A DNA stretch of 64,000 nucleotides from Rapana venosa (lineage: Eukaryota; Mollusca; Gastropoda; Neogastropoda; Muricidae), in the NCBI GenBank assembly GCA_028751875.1, contig CM054134.1, positions 65,357,504 through 65,421,503 on the forward strand. Direction: 5' to 3'. Below the pieces are notes generated by a model, which saw only the letters and a list, made by a program, of their open reading frames with translations, ran no database searches and was not told where the DNA came from. This document shows positions 11,045-23,310 of the stretch, in pieces; the first letter of the stretch is position 1, and each line of letters begins with the position of its first letter. The position numbers and the translations under genes were made by a program.

Positions 11045-11374
11045 GTATGATTTTTTTTCCTGTTTGAAAACTTCAGTTAAATTGTAAGAACTGATGAATC
11101 TGAGTATAGGTGATGTTTTTTAGTTTGTTGTTGGTTGTCACTTGTTGCTGTTGTTGGTGCTGTTGTAACTTGTTCCCAGGATAAGGGAATTGTATATCTG
11201 ATTTGAACTAGGTAAATAAGCTGACTCTATATTATTTTTAATTTGAAAGTGGACTTGAAGTCAATGAATTCCTGTTTTTCTGTCTATTTGTTTAGCCAGT
11301 TTAGCTGTGTGTCTCTCTGTAGATCTGTATATGAATTTATCTGTTTGTTTATGTTTTTTTCCTAACTGTGGCAG

Positions 11375-11418
11375 ATTGTCTGGAGGAGAAGACATGCTTA
11401 AAACTGGCTGCCATGTTG
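11375..11418 (+). CDS. DNAJC10: DNAJC10 exon 2 of 8
   Basis: A 44-base micro-exon between a GGCAG acceptor and a perfect GTAAGT donor. Its first two bases complete the aspartate codon begun in the previous exon, giving GGDCLEEKTCLKLAAML. Vertebrate ERdj5 has GGDCL followed by a similar leucine-rich helix ending SGML directly before DGLVNVG, so both boundaries fit. It ends in phase 0. The encoded segment is the first helix of a redox-inactive thioredoxin-like domain. Confidence 0.85.
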
Positions 11419-12313
11419 GTAAGTACTAGAGGCAATGGACATTAATTTGTGTGTTATATTTTCCAGGAAAAAAGTTTATTCTGGTACTTTTAAGCCATTG
11501 CACTTGAATTGATCAAGCATCTATATAGGAAAAAGCCTGCAATTTAAGGGTTTACCCTCTCATTGATACAATCCATCGTGAAAGATACCACAGCTGCTCA
11601 AAACAGGATAAACCCGACTCTTTAGTTGGTGGCTGGAACTTGCACTTGGTAACCAAAATTCCATCTCACAGCTGCCTAGGCGCTGTGCTTTCAGGGGTCG
11701 AAGTCCAGCATCTCACAGTGCTGTCACACATTCCTTCTTTGTTGTCTATTAGCGAGTGGGCGAATTTTTATTTGAAAGGCATTTTTTGCCAAACGCTGCC
11801 AGATTCCCCACATTTTTTACAGTGTTCATACTTCAGGGAATAAAAATTCAAAACTTGCTTTACTTGTTTGTAGTGACTGTTGTGCTGTATGTTTTTGGTA
11901 ACTGTTTTTAACAATTTGTTTTATGAACATTGTGTCTCCCAAGAAACGAAGGGCTGTGTGTTGGCTTGTTCCTGATTTTCAGAGGCAAAACATCTTTATT
12001 TGTTAGGAATTCCGTGGCTTTTTTGTTTGTTTATCAGACTGTTCTCTTTTGTATGTGCCTTGTATTTTTATAGGAATCTTCTTCTTGATCGTGTAGTTTA
12101 TTAACAGTTTGCTTATTTGTACAATCATTTGAGTGCTGCTGTTTTTGCTTGTGCTTTGTTACTGTTCTCTAAGTTCACTTTTTTTGTAGTCATTGTCTGA
12201 GCATCAGTCAAGTGCGTATATTTGTGCAAGTGTGTGTTTGCATGTGCATGTGTGTGTGTGCACACATGTGTGCGTGCATGCGTGCGTGTGTGTGTGTCCT
12301 TTTGTGTGTGCAT
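11419..12313 (+). other. DNAJC10 intron, nothing recognised
   Basis: The start of a 5.3-kb intron. No coding frame, RNA gene or clear repeat boundary until the GT-rich run at about 12225-12315. Confidence 0.5.
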
Positions 12314-12480
12314 GTGCGCTAAGTCAAGTCAAGTCAAATTTTTATTTCCAGATGGTACATTGAATAAGCAATGCATTTGCTTTTTTTCATCAAGCCATCT
12401 ATCTAAGAACAAATTTCTTAATGATAATACTGAAGTAGTATATTATTACAACCTTTACCAATAAAGTGTACCAATAAAAA
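12314..12480 (-). mobile_element. LINE 3' terminus with (ACTTG)n tail
   Basis: On the minus strand the sequence runs TTCAATGTACCATCTGGAA, an AATAAA-like signal, then tandem ACTTG units. The same terminus occurs on the plus strand at 32473-32520, and a related ACTTG-type end on the minus strand near 49553. It is probably the 3' end of the decayed LINE whose coding remnant lies at 13550-14520. Confidence 0.6.
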
Positions 12481-13258
12481 AGAGGAAAACCAATAAAATA
12501 ATATACTGCAAAATACAAATTACACACACGTACATACACATGCACACACACATATACAATTGCACACACACACTCGGTACATGCATGCGCACACACGCAC
12601 ACACTTGGGTAAAGAATGTTTTAAGAATTAACAAAATAAATATAATAAAACGCCAAACAAACAAATTACATCACCTACTGTATCATCCATTCTGTCACGT
12701 TCATACTTAAGAAAATAAAAAGGTACAGGAACAAAATGTTAGAAAATACTAGGCATTCATTGCTGACAATATTGCCTGCAATAACATCCCTCCTCTCCTC
12801 CTCCACCCATGCAAAGGTGTGCTCATATGCGCTCATACTCTTCAAGAAGCGCTTTTTAAATATAATATATTCACACAATAACTATCAAACAAGCAAAAAT
12901 CAGTCAAATGAGTTAATGATAATTATAATAGAGATACAATAATAATGATAATCACCATCACCATGAGACAGCAACATAACAAATAACCACCCATCACCAT
13001 GAGACAACAGCATAATAACAATAAAAAAACGTTGGAATGGGGAAGGGGAAAACACATTCAATCAAATAGAAAACAATAATAATGAGACAATTATTCAAAC
13101 AAATAAAACCCCTCCATAATACAAAAATCAAAAGCCCATAATTAACTGGACTGTCAAACCAAAACAATAACACTTATAATAGTACTAATGATCTCATCTC
13201 TAACGGCAGTAAAAACAACATTCACGATAAAACCTATTGAACTGGAAAAAGGCATGAG

Positions 13259-13260
<2 letters not shown>

Positions 13261-13316
<56 letters not shown>
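13261..13316. repeat. (GA)n microsatellite
   Basis: Two adjoining GA runs with one G-G interruption. Confidence 0.95.
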
Positions 13317-13317
<1 letters not shown>

Positions 13318-13549
13318 TCACAATATCTAGCTATCAGGTCTACCATTTTGTTTTCTCCTTTCCGTGTTGTTTTAAAATTTGTAGAATATACATGAGTTTA
13401 TATAGATTACTCTTACTTTTTCGCTTGAAAAGAGTGCCTCTTCCTGCCTCCCCCTCCCTCCACACACATACAGCATGTGACTTTGTAGAATTTCCAGTCA
13501 CAGTAAAACATACTTGAAATTTATTTAAGAAATGCAGAAAGTGCTGATA

Positions 13550-14520
13550 AAATTAAGCATGGTTGATATGTCTTATAAGTCATTTCCTAGGCATTTGTGC
13601 ATTGAATGGCTTTTTAGCTGGGTCTTGAACTGATTTTTGTTTTTGATACATTTTAAGCGTTTTGGGAGCTTGTTCCATAAATCACTACCTGAGTATAAGA
13701 AGCTTGTTTTGTAAAGATTATTTCTTGGTCTCGGAAATGTTAGTAGATGATTATGTCTGTGTTCATTGACTTTGAAGCTATTGGTGATCTTCAGAGGGGC
13801 ATTTCCATTGACAACTTTTTGTGCAAATTGAGCTTTATTTAGATAAAGTCTGTTTTTGAAGGTTAGAATATTTGTTTGCTTATAATCGTTGATGGTTAGG
13901 AGCTTGATTTTAATAGAACAAGTTTCAGTGCTCTTTTATATAATTGATGAGTTAATTTTAGATTTGTTTCACTCTAGCTGTCCCAAAGAGATGAAGCATA
14001 GTCAACAGTAGGCAAAATATGGCTGCCAAAAAAGAGTTTGCGAGAGTGGTTATTCAGAAAATGTTTTATTTTTGATAATTGAAGTAGCTTGTAAGTAAGA
14101 TGTTTTCCTATTGCCATCACGTGGTCAGTTCAAGTAAGATTTTTGTCAATAATTACACCCAGAATTCTGTGTGAGTCAACTTCTTCAATTACTCTTTTAC
14201 CTATCAACAGGGGTTTTAAAATTATCTTTCATTTTTTGTCTCTTTTGTCTTGCTAGTACATACATACACTTAGTTTTTTGTGTATTTAGGGACATACGGT
14301 TTAGCTGAATCCAAGTAACCAATCTGTCAACACTGTTTTGAAGATTGTGTGTAAGTTAGTTTTTTGTGTATTTAGGGACATACGGTTTAGCTGAATCCAA
14401 GTAACCAATCTGTCAACACTGTTTTGAAGATTGTGTGTAAGTCTGTGGGGGTCAGAATCACTACAATGTGTCATCAGCAAACATTTCACAGCTACATTCT
14501 AGAAATTGGGGTAAGCCATT
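13550..14520 (-). mobile_element. Decayed LINE reverse transcriptase C-terminus
   Basis: Minus-strand reading gives LTHNLQNSVDRLVTWIQLNRM (the helix after the palm of CR1/Jockey-type enzymes), LNTQKTN, then further down KINSSII, ITNSFKVNEHRHNHLLTFPR and the C-terminal signature YSGSDLWNKLPKRLK followed by FKTQLKSH. Many stops and frame changes show long decay. A perfect 86-bp tandem duplication sits inside it. Confidence 0.65.
14270..14441. repeat. Perfect 86-bp tandem duplication
   Basis: Two head-to-tail copies (14270-14355 and 14356-14441) with no mismatch, starting TTAGTTTTTTGTG and ending GTGTGTAAG. They lie inside old LINE coding sequence, so the duplication is far younger than the element, or is an assembly artefact. 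Confidence 0.9.
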
Positions 14521-14529
14521 TACATAGAT

Positions 14530-15190
14530 TCATGTGTGTGTGTGTGTGTGTAGACAGTGAGAGAGAGAGTGCGTGTGTTTGTGTGTGTGTGTGTGAGTGA
14601 TGGGCCATAGCACCAGCATGTACACACGTGCTTCCTGGCTGTGTGTCAGTATCAAGTTGTTCCTTAGTTTTCTCAGGCACATGCTTGCCATGTGCATCTT
14701 CTTGTATTACATGTGTGTGTGTGTGTGTGTGCATGTGTGTGTGCACGTGCATGTGTGTGTGTGCGTGTGTGCCTGCGCACACTCATATGTGTTAATTAGT
14801 TCTTCAGTTTAATGTCCTTACACTAATTAGTGATATCAGATGAGAAAGTGTGTGATGGCAAGTGTGTGTGTGAGTATAGGGCATGCATGCATGTATCTGT
14901 GTATGAGTGTGTGTGTCTGTGTGTGTTTTGTTGTTTTTTTGTGTCTGTTTTTTGCTTTGATGTCATAGTGATAGCCTATGTGCAATTCCTTTTTCACAAC
15001 ACGTAAGTAGATATGTTTTAAACACACACAAAAATAGATACACTTTCAATCCCAACATTTTTTCAACATGATCAGACAATGCTTTTTATATAGTATCAGA
15101 AACATTAGTGAAATTAAAACCTGAGTCATTTATGAGCTATTTTTGCCTGATTGACAGTGTACGATACTGACAAGACATTTGTTTTATTTT
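14530..15190. other. GT-rich intron DNA, no gene
   Basis: Several interrupted GT tracts (about 14535-14600, 14710-14775, 14850-14930) and AT-rich DNA between them. Confidence 0.6.
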
Positions 15191-15525
15191 GTATGCTCGG
15201 GGCCATATGAGCTGTACTGGAGTTGGTTAGTGAACAAACCTTCAGCTGTAGCAAGGATACTGCTAAAAGCTGATGAAACAGTGGACTGTGTACGTGCTGT
15301 ATTGGCATGACCATGCAGTAGTGTTTATTGTGAAGTCAGATAGCTTACACTAACTGCTAGACTCACACTTCTTGTGCTGCCCCGTGTGGTAGCGTACTCC
15401 AGTGTGTTTATCTATGGCCTTGCTGTGCCAACAGGGAGAATTGTACTGCAAAAAACCCCCAAAATGGTTAGTCTGCATGCAGACATGTTCAGTGTTTTCT
15501 GTATGTTCTTTGTACATTATAAATA

Positions 15526-15566
15526 ATAATAATAATAATAATGTATGGAATTTATATTTTAAATGC
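15526..15566 (-). repeat. Ultra-short LINE-tail insertion
   Basis: An AAT run followed by GTATGGAATTTATAT, the reverse complement of the LINE-tail signature also inserted at 4798. The paralogous sequence near 19270 lacks it, so it is an insertion into copy 1 of the repeat. Confidence 0.6.
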
Positions 15567-15857
15567 CTGGGTTTTTTTTAGAGAGAGAGTTAGAAATGTC
15601 TGTTTCTTGTGATTGTGTTTCTGCCTAGACCTCTCCTGTTTATCTTCATGTATGTTTTAACTGTTGCCACACCAACCAGTATGAAAGAAAGTATATGGAG
15701 TTTGGAGTCAAAAGAAAGGTTGTTTAAAGCAAGCTTGTTTTAAAGAGTGTTTTGTTTGTCTTTTTTGAAAATTCATTGTGTAAGATGATGCATGAAAGAA
15801 ACAATGGTAATTTACATTTGAACAGTTATGGCGCAAGCCCCTAGTGCCGCCTTCCCT

Positions 15858-15995
15858 GTGTGGATCGGTGGTCTAGAGGTAACGCGCCTGTCTAGAATGC
15901 GAAAAGTCCGGGTCGGGTGTGTGCGTGGTTCGTACCCCGTTTGGGCCCGAAATTTTTACCCATCCATTAGACCATGAGTGGTGGTCTGGGCGCTA

Positions 15996-16026
<31 letters not shown>

Positions 16027-16268
16027 CGTGTGTTACACAAAATTTTCAGCGCACGTAAAAGAACCCACGGCAACAAGGGAGTTGTCCCTGGCAAAATTCT
16101 TAGAAAAAAGCCACTCTGATAGGAAAACAAATACAGTTGCAGTCCAAAAAAAAAAAAAAAAAAGGGTGGCGCTGCTCTTGTGGCGACGCGCTCTCCCCGG
16201 GGAGAGCAGCCCAAATTTCACGCAGAGAAATCTCGTGACTTAAAGTGGTATAAAATAAAATATAAAAT
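15858..16268 (+). mobile_element. V-domain tRNA-derived SINE, full length
   Basis: The head has a pol III A box TGGTCTAGAGG and a B box GGTTCGTACCC with normal tRNA-like spacing. The body holds the V-domain core (TTCGGATGAGACGATAAACC then GAGGTCCCGTG), an internal A18 run, a GC-rich stem around GGGGAGAG and an AAAATAAAAT-type tail. The empty site in the paralogous repeat (near 19565) defines the boundaries; TTCCCT on both sides is the likely target duplication. V-SINEs are known from fishes and other animals and are mobilised by partner LINEs. Confidence 0.8.
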
Positions 16269-16755
16269 AAAATAAAAATTCCCTTTTGCCCTGTTAATTT
16301 ATATCCATGCCCTGCCAGCTGCGGGTCATGAACTTTGACTGGGGAACTAAACAGAGGCAATGAGAAGCAGTGATAAAAATCAACAAAATAGGAACAGCAG
16401 AAGGAAAAAGATTCATGTTGTCACTTCCAAGCCTAAACTTTAATGTTTTCATCAGTTACTGATGTTCAGTCTCTTAATTAAAGAATGTGTGAATTATATA
16501 CCAACTGTGAGTGGCTAAAATTAATCTTATTCATCTTTCATCTTTTACATAATATATAAACATCATTAAAAAACCAACAACACAACCTAAAAATTAATTG
16601 ATGAATATATGTTGATAATGTTTCTAAGATAGGATAAGGAAGAGGATAAGGTTGGTAAAGAGGCTTATTTTGCATTGAAACAACACTTGATGAATATCTT
16701 GGAATAAGGACAGCAACAGCCACAGCATAAATGCCCAAACAACTGTGTGTTACAG

Positions 16756-16884
16756 GATGGACTGGTAAAGGTGGGGATGGTGGACTGTCACAAGCATGAA
16801 TCACTATGCAGTCAACTAGGACATCAGCATGGGACATTTTTCTACAGGGATGCTGAAGAGGTCTCCAAACAGGGAATGGGAATG
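16756..16884 (+). CDS. DNAJC10: DNAJC10 exon 3 of 8
   Basis: A 129-base, phase 0-0 exon between GTTACAG and GTAGGT. It reads DGLVKVGMVDCHKHESLCSQ and ends SKQGMGM. Vertebrate ERdj5 has DGLVNVGWMDCATQDNLCKS at this place. The two cysteines (in VDC and LC) are the ones conserved in the family's non-catalytic thioredoxin-like domain; no CxxC is present, as expected. The stretch after the second cysteine (HQHGTFFYRDAEEVSKQG) is more diverged. Confidence 0.88.
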
Positions 16885-17603
16885 GTAGGTAATTTTCCAT
16901 GGTTTGTGAATTTAAAATATAATCCTGTTTGTATGATGGATGATCTGAAAGTTTATTTTATCCTGGCTCTTGGTATTGCATCATAAAAATTAATATGATA
17001 TAATTATGCATAGATTTGTCTTTCAAAGAATATGACTCAAGAGATGATGTCACTGACAGGTTGTGGTTTCAAGGAATCCTTACTATGCCCTGCTGTCAAA
17101 ACATAGCTGCTGAGGGTGTACAGCTGGTGTCCTATCCTCCTTTACCACACCTGGCTCCATGGGGTTTCTTTTAGTTTCTTCATGTCATTAAACATATGCA
17201 CGAAAACCATTATGAGAGTCCACATGAAACTGTTGGAGCTTTCAGGAAGGCTGTTGAAGGCTGATGTTTTCTGATTGCAGATTGATTAAATATCATAGCA
17301 TAATCTACACAGAGACCTGAAAGTCAGGAAAAGCCCTAAAAAATGGGAACATCTTTTCCAGATGTGGAAAAGTCTTGGAAAAATCAGTCTGGCCTGTAGG
17401 GTCTGGAAAGTCCCGGAAATTTTAACAGACAGTCCACTTGTTGACTTCAAAAGCAAGTAACCTTAACCCTTTCCCATAAATCATTATTTGTTTGTGCATT
17501 TGTTTTGCCAGTGATATGAATTAACTCACTGTTCCATCCTGAGCCCAACAAATGTATTGTGGTCCAAGGCCAATGTACATTAAATCATTTCAGAGTTCAG
17601 AGT
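16885..17603 (+). other. DNAJC10 intron; decayed transposon traces
   Basis: No coding exon. Around 17320-17420 repeated AAAGTC/GGAAAA words resemble the subterminal repeats of hAT-like elements, but no ends can be defined. 17570-17603 (GGCCAATGTACATTAAATCA, then GAGTTCAGAGTT) matches the 3' end of LINE-C at about 39205-39238, including the switch into a CT array. Confidence 0.4.
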
Positions 17604-17610
17604 TCTCTCT

Positions 17611-17699
<89 letters not shown>

Positions 17700-17845
17700 A
17701 TACCATCTAGGTGAGAAAAAAACTTTGATATTGGCTTTTACCTCTTGTCTCATCTAGATCTATCTCCCAACTCTGTGGAAATACAAATTTGACCTCCTCT
17801 TCACTTCTCTCTCTCTCTGAATGTGGATATATAAAATTGACTTTG

Positions 17846-17942
<97 letters not shown>

Positions 17943-18046
17943 CTCTCTCTCAATGTACCATCTAGGTGAGAAAAAAACTTTGATATTGGCTTTTATCTCT
18001 TGTCTCATCTAGATCTATCTCCCAACTCTGTGGAAATACAAATTTG

Positions 18047-18124
<78 letters not shown>

Positions 18125-18158
18125 TCGCCCCCTCCCTCTCTCCCCTCCACCCCCACTT

Positions 18159-18214
<56 letters not shown>

Positions 18215-18478
18215 TTGTTACAAGTGCTTACTGCAGATTAACTGCAACACTTAAAGTGAATATTTAATCGTTTCTGCTTATGTATCTGCTTGTTTGTTTT
18301 GTTTTTCTTCCTTGAAAAAAATTGCAGAAACTAAGAGTACTGAGGGTACTGTAAGCAAATACTACTTGTCCCCTTTTATGAAGGGGAGGAGGGGGGGGGG
18401 GGGAGCGCAATGCCCCCTTTTTTTTCATTTTAGGGGGCCCTTGGGCCCCTTATTTTGAAATCCTAGAATCAACACTGA
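17604..18478 (+). mobile_element. Element D, copy 3, 5' part missing
   Basis: The right half of the TIR element seen complete at 47188-48931 and 58767-60731. It has long CT tracts, two roughly 100-bp cores (about 17697-17800 and 17952-18048, each with TTTGATATTGGCTTTTA and TCATCTAGATCTATCTCCC) plus a partial one near 17818, then the conserved 3' block with GGGCCCTTGGGCCC, and the right TIR CCTAGAATCAACACTG ending at 18478. The left TIR and the unique 650-bp left arm are absent; a CT array abuts a LINE-C-like 3' end instead. Confidence 0.75.
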
Positions 18479-18929
18479 AAACCTTCAACCATACAAACAA
18501 CTGCACAAAGCAAACAAAAAAAAGATAAAACAACAAGAACAACCACAACAAGCAAATAAACAAACACAAACATACGTACACACCAACAACAGTGACAATA
18601 ACAAACATAAAACAAAAATAACAGCCAAAACAAATAAAGAACAATATAGAACTAACAAAAGACGAATAAAGAGTTCAAAATACCCCCTCCCTCTCCCCAA
18701 GAAAACCACCCTAAAACAAAGGAAAACGCAAAACAAACAAAAAGCAAAAATAAGCCAGAACTCCACCCCCACCACCACCAACAATAACAACAACCACCAA
18801 ATGGATATAAACAGAGGAAACATGTATCCTTTAAAATCATTTAAACACATACACGTACACACCCTCACCCATATCCCCTTCACCATATATACTCATATAT
18901 AAAGGAAAACAAGAAACAACCAAACAGAC
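18479..18929. other. A/C-rich low-complexity DNA
   Basis: Irregular CAAACAAAA/ACAACAACA-type sequence with no gene; open frames here are compositional. Confidence 0.6.
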
Positions 18930-19672
18930 ATTGGATTCAGAGCTGTACTGCAATAGGTTCATGAACAAACCTTCAGCTGTAGCAAGGATACCGCTAAAAG
19001 CTGATGAAACAGTGGACTATGTACATGCTGTATCGCCATGACCATGCGGTAGTGTTTATAGTGAAGTCAGATAGGCGAGTTGACACTAGGCTAACGACTG
19101 CCAGACTCTCACCCCACACTCTCCATCACCCTGCCTCTCGCACTCCCACATGTGATAGCCTGCTACAGTGTGTTATTTATGACCTCGCTGTGCCAACAGG
19201 GACAATTTCATAACCGAAAAATCCGGTTAGTCTGCATGCAGACATGTTCAATGTTTTCTCTATGTTCATTGTTTATATAATATAAATCTCTGCTTTTTTT
19301 AGAGAGACAGTTAAAAATGTCTGTTTTTTTGTGATTGTGTTTCTGCCTGCAATGTTCCTGTTTATTTTCATGTATGTTTGAACTGCTGTCACATCAAACA
19401 GTATGAAAGAAAGCATATGGAGTTTGGAGTCAAAAGACAGCTTGTTTCAAGCTCATTTTAAAGAGTGCTTCGCTTGTCTTTTTTGGGGATAATTCAGTGT
19501 ACAAGAGGATGTGTGAAAGAAATGATGGTAATTTACGGCTGAACACGGCTATAGCGCAAGCCACTAGTGCCATATTTCCTTTTGCCCTGTTTATTTATAT
19601 CCGCGCCCCGCCAGCAGCGGGTCATGAACTTTGACTGGGGAACTAAACAGAGGCAATGAGGATCAGTGGTTA
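18930..19672 (+). repeat. Dispersed repeat, copy 2 (empty sites)
   Basis: Same-orientation paralogue of 15195-16375 without its SINE and LINE-tail insertions. It therefore supplies the pre-insertion sequence for both. Confidence 0.75.
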
Positions 19673-20264
19673 GGCCTGACGTGTTGGCGCTTATTGGCAG
19701 TTGGACACATTTTCGCTCATATAACAGACAACAATAGTTGCTGTCTGAGCGTTCGACAACAAAATGATTGGTTGTTTCAATTTTGTATGAACTTTTAGCA
19801 TCAGTGTTATGCATATTGTCCAGGTTATATTTGCAGGGTCCAGGTGTTTGTTTCTGTTTGACCATCTTTAATCTGATCTTCATGGACACAAGCAAGTGAT
19901 CCAAGTCACTATCAAGTTTTACCCCTGGTCTTCTTCTGGCATTAATGGCTGATGTTAAATATCAGAAGGGAATTGCAAACCACTGATATGAATCTCTTTG
20001 TCAACAACTCCACACATATGGCAAGGAAAAAGGAAAGACAGCCGCAGGACTGCTCTCCTTGAGACCCCCAGGATGGGACAGGACTGAAGTACTTCTGGGG
20101 AGGGAGGGTCTGTGACCGGTGAAGATAGCCATGATGACAGTACTTGCGTATTTGACAGAAATTGTTAGACAAGAGTCATGTAGAGACTCCTTAGATAACA
20201 ACTTTAATGGAAGGAGCCACAAATAAACGGCAAAGAAGAGAAGAGGGAAAATAAAAAAAGAAGC

Positions 20265-20880
20265 GTAATTGGAAACATGGAACATGTAGATCATGCAAGA
20301 TGAAGGCCATATTAACCTTACAAAATTAGATCTGCTAAATGAACAAGACCTGAAAATTGGTTTATGTGAAACCCGATGAAGCAAGGATGGCAAATTGAGA
20401 AGAGGAGATTACACCATTTTTTTCATTGGAAACTCAAAAGGAGGGTCACATGGTGTAGCTATCATATTAGATAAACTCCATTCATCTTACTTAAAAAGCT
20501 ACAAAAACATCAGTGAAAGAATGCTCATGATCAAACTTGATGCAAAGCCAGTCCCCATCAACATCATTCAGGTATATGCTCCAACATCAAACAGCTCTCA
20601 AGAAGATATAAAACTATTTTGTAACAACCTACAGACAGCCAAGAACAAAATACCTGGCGGGGAAGTCTGCATAATTATGGGAGACCTTTCAGCCATGGCT
20701 CAAGAAATGATAGAGGAGATATACTTACTGCCTTCTGCCAAGCAAACAATTTAATCATTACAAGCACTTTTTTAAGCACCCCAACAGAAAGAGATGATAC
20801 ACATGGGTCTTACCGATAGATGAAAGTCACCATCAAACTGATTATAATTATACTGATTGACAAAATGTGGCAAACATCAG
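20265..20880 (+). mobile_element. LINE endonuclease fragment
   Basis: Degenerate APE-endonuclease sequence: LKIGLCETR-like start before 20390, GSHGVAIILDKLHSSYLKSY, INIIQVYAPTSNSSQEDIK and CIIMGDLSAMA (the GDFNA motif with substitutions), then a frame change and FLSTPTERDDTHGSYR near 20765, matching the FFKHPNRKxYTW block. No reverse transcriptase follows. It may belong to the family whose RT half lies at 8947-9901, but nothing joins them. Confidence 0.7.
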
Positions 20881-21163
20881 TCATTGGTTGATAGATGAAG
20901 AAATGTACAAGCTCCCAAGTTATTTGTGAAGTAAACCTTGATATGAATGTCTGATTCACTTAAGTTATTTGTATGTTTTGAGAGATTTTTAACCAAATAC
21001 ACACAGGCATTCGTTATCAAACAAGTTGAGGTAGAAGGGAAAGATTTTCCCTATAATCTGTAAAACATGGTATTCTTCTATCAATACTTGTGAAAAGAGA
21101 TGTTATGGATATAAGGGACCTCTTTTTGTGCTGCCTATGGAATTGATGGTGCTGTTACCACAG

Positions 21164-21253
21164 GAGATGAACTCTTTGGTGGCCCAGGATATTGTGTCCT
21201 CTGTGCTGCATCAACTGCCTGACGTCACCTCCCTTGACCGAGACACTTTTCAG
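21164..21253 (+). CDS. DNAJC10: DNAJC10 exon 4 of 8
   Basis: A 90-base, phase 0-0 exon after TTACCACAG and before GTAAAT. It encodes EMNSLVAQDIVSSVLHQLPD followed by VTSLDRDTFQ. Vertebrate ERdj5 has LNSLDAKEIYLEVIHNLPDF and then a similar segment before the next inactive domain, so spacing and the NSL-----I----LPD pattern agree. The segment is the last helix of one thioredoxin-like domain plus the linker to the next. Confidence 0.85.
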
Positions 21254-21892
21254 GTAAATATAAAAGATATTGGCTGTTTTAATGGTGTATTTTCATTTCT
21301 GGTGGCATTGCTGCTGTTTTACCTTCTTCTTCCTGACATCACCAGATAAAAATTCTGCAGGGCTTATCTTGCGGTGCTCCCAGAATCAACATGCCACAGA
21401 TGGCTAGTGTATTGTCTTGTCTTTTGTAATATGTATAAATATATATATGTTTGTTCCTGGGCTAGAGCTTTGAGGTTTACCAATGGTGAGATTGCATATG
21501 CATATGCGTATATTGCTGCTAAATGACCACCAAAAACTTGCTTGTGCTAAGTGTGTACTGAGAAATTCAACACCCAAAAACTTTGCGTCAGAAGAAGTAA
21601 CTCTAAAATGTGTTGTACTGTTTCCAAAACAAGCATAGCAAATATGTACTTTAACAACTAGTGTGTGTGTGTGTGCTTGCGTGCGTGTGTACGCATTTTT
21701 AAGGTCATGGAGATTACAGTAAAGGTGATTTTTGTTTGTAGTACTAATATTGAGCAGAATTTTAGTTTTGTTGTTTAGTTGTTTTTGTTTTAAAAGGTAG
21801 GCTGTAAAAGGATTACCACAATTGTGCTGTGAAATATAGCCTATTATTGTAGTAAAAAGTAATAAAGTTGTATGGCAATGAGAGTAAAATAA

Positions 21893-23310
21893 AACTGAAA
21901 TAAACAAACAGCTCTTTCGAAAACAAACCAACAAAGTAAAAACCTTAATCCACTCAGCCAAGACAAACTACTACTCTGCTCAAGTTGTCAATGCAACAAC
22001 CATGAAATCCCTTTTTTCCCTCACCTCACCTCTTCTTGGATCTGCAAAGACAAGCCCTCTGCCTACTGTTTACAGTCACTCTGAACTTCCTGATATATTT
22101 TCTTTGTTCTTTTCAGACAAAGTCCGTAACATTCGCTCCAGACTGGATCAGACTCCCTTCCAACCTGTACCTCCTGATCCCCAATTCACTGGCACTCCTC
22201 TCCGTTCCTTTCAGCCAAAAAGAGAGAAAGAAATCAGGAAAATTCTAAATGAAATAACCATAAAATCATGTGATCTTGATCCTATGCCTGCTTCTCTTTT
22301 CACGCAGTGTCTTCCGCAGCTTATACCAACTATCACGAAGATTGTAAACTCATCTCTTCTTTCGGGAATTTTTCCATCGGAGCTCAAAACTGCAATAGTT
22401 ACACCTCTACTCAAAAAGCACGACCTCGACCCTAACATACTGAAAAATTACAGACCTGTTTCGTACCTACAAAGTCCTTGAAAAAGTAGTTCTGAAACAA
22501 CTCAACAGCCATCTTCATTCAAATAGTCTCCTTCCCGCACTTCAGTCTGCCTATCGCGTCAACCACAGCACTGATCCACCCAAGTCCATACATTAAACAC
22601 GCTTCTAAACGCTTCTGACTCGGGGAAAATCTCCCTTCTCACTCTTCTCAACTTATCTGCAGCATTTGACACTATAGATCACTCTATCCTTCTCTCCCGT
22701 CTCCAAAAATCGTTTGGTATCAAAGATGCAGCCCTTACCTGGTTTAGTTCATACCTCACTGACCAATTCCAGACAGTCACAGTAAACAAAATTCAATCAA
22801 TTCCTGCAAAACTGGAATGTGGAGTCCCACAAGGATCAGTTCTGGGCCCTGTCCTTTTCACTCTCTACACTGTTCCACTCTCATACATAATAAACCGTCA
22901 CCAGATCAACCATCATTTCTATGCTGATGACTCTCAGATTCAAAGCAGTGACACTCCTGAAAATCTGCCTTCTCTCTTGACAAATATGTCACTTTGCCTT
23001 CCAGACATTCAAAACTGGATGATACAAAACAAGTTACAGCTAAATGCAGATAAAACCGAAGCCATGATTATAGGGACCAAACACAAACTCTCTTCCATCA
23101 CAACAGATTCAATAGAATTTGGTAATACATCAGTTCTGCTATCCACTGCAGTTAAGTATCTAGGTGTTGTTATTGACAACACACTCTATGCAAAAATTCA
23201 TCACCCAGACCTGCCAGTCCTGCTACTATCAATTACGGCATATAAGTGCAATCCGAAAGTACCGTCCACTGATGCAACATCCAAACTTGTCACATCTCTT
23301 ATTCTTTCAA
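21893..23310 (+). mobile_element. LINE-B copy, reverse transcriptase part, decayed
   Basis: Matches the near-full LINE-B at 27.4-31.2 kb from its NKQLFRKQ-like block to TSKLVTSLILS. Motifs include KSCDLDPMPASLFTQCLPQL, LKKHDLDPNILKNYRPVS, then after frameshifts CGVPQGSVLGPVLFTLY (about 22818) and FYADDSQIQSSD (about 22918). Stops and small indels near 22475 and 22575 inactivate it. It ends abruptly where a copy in opposite orientation begins. Confidence 0.85.

Larger units (their letters stand above)
15195..16375 (+). repeat. Dispersed repeat, copy 1, holding a SINE
   Basis: About 760 bp align with 18930-19672 in the same orientation: shared landmarks include CCTTCAGCTGTAGCAAGGAT, CATGCAGACATGTTCA, GCGCAAGCC and a block ending GGGGAACTAAACAGAGGC. 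Copy 1 carries two insertions that copy 2 lacks: an AAT-repeat LINE tail near 15526 and a V-SINE at 15858-16268. I do not recognise the repeat itself and see no coding sequence. Confidence 0.75.

Noticed and set aside
17310..17420. Repeated AAAGTC/GGAAAA words as a complete hAT-like element
   Set aside because: No inverted ends or target duplication could be located; at best a decayed remnant.
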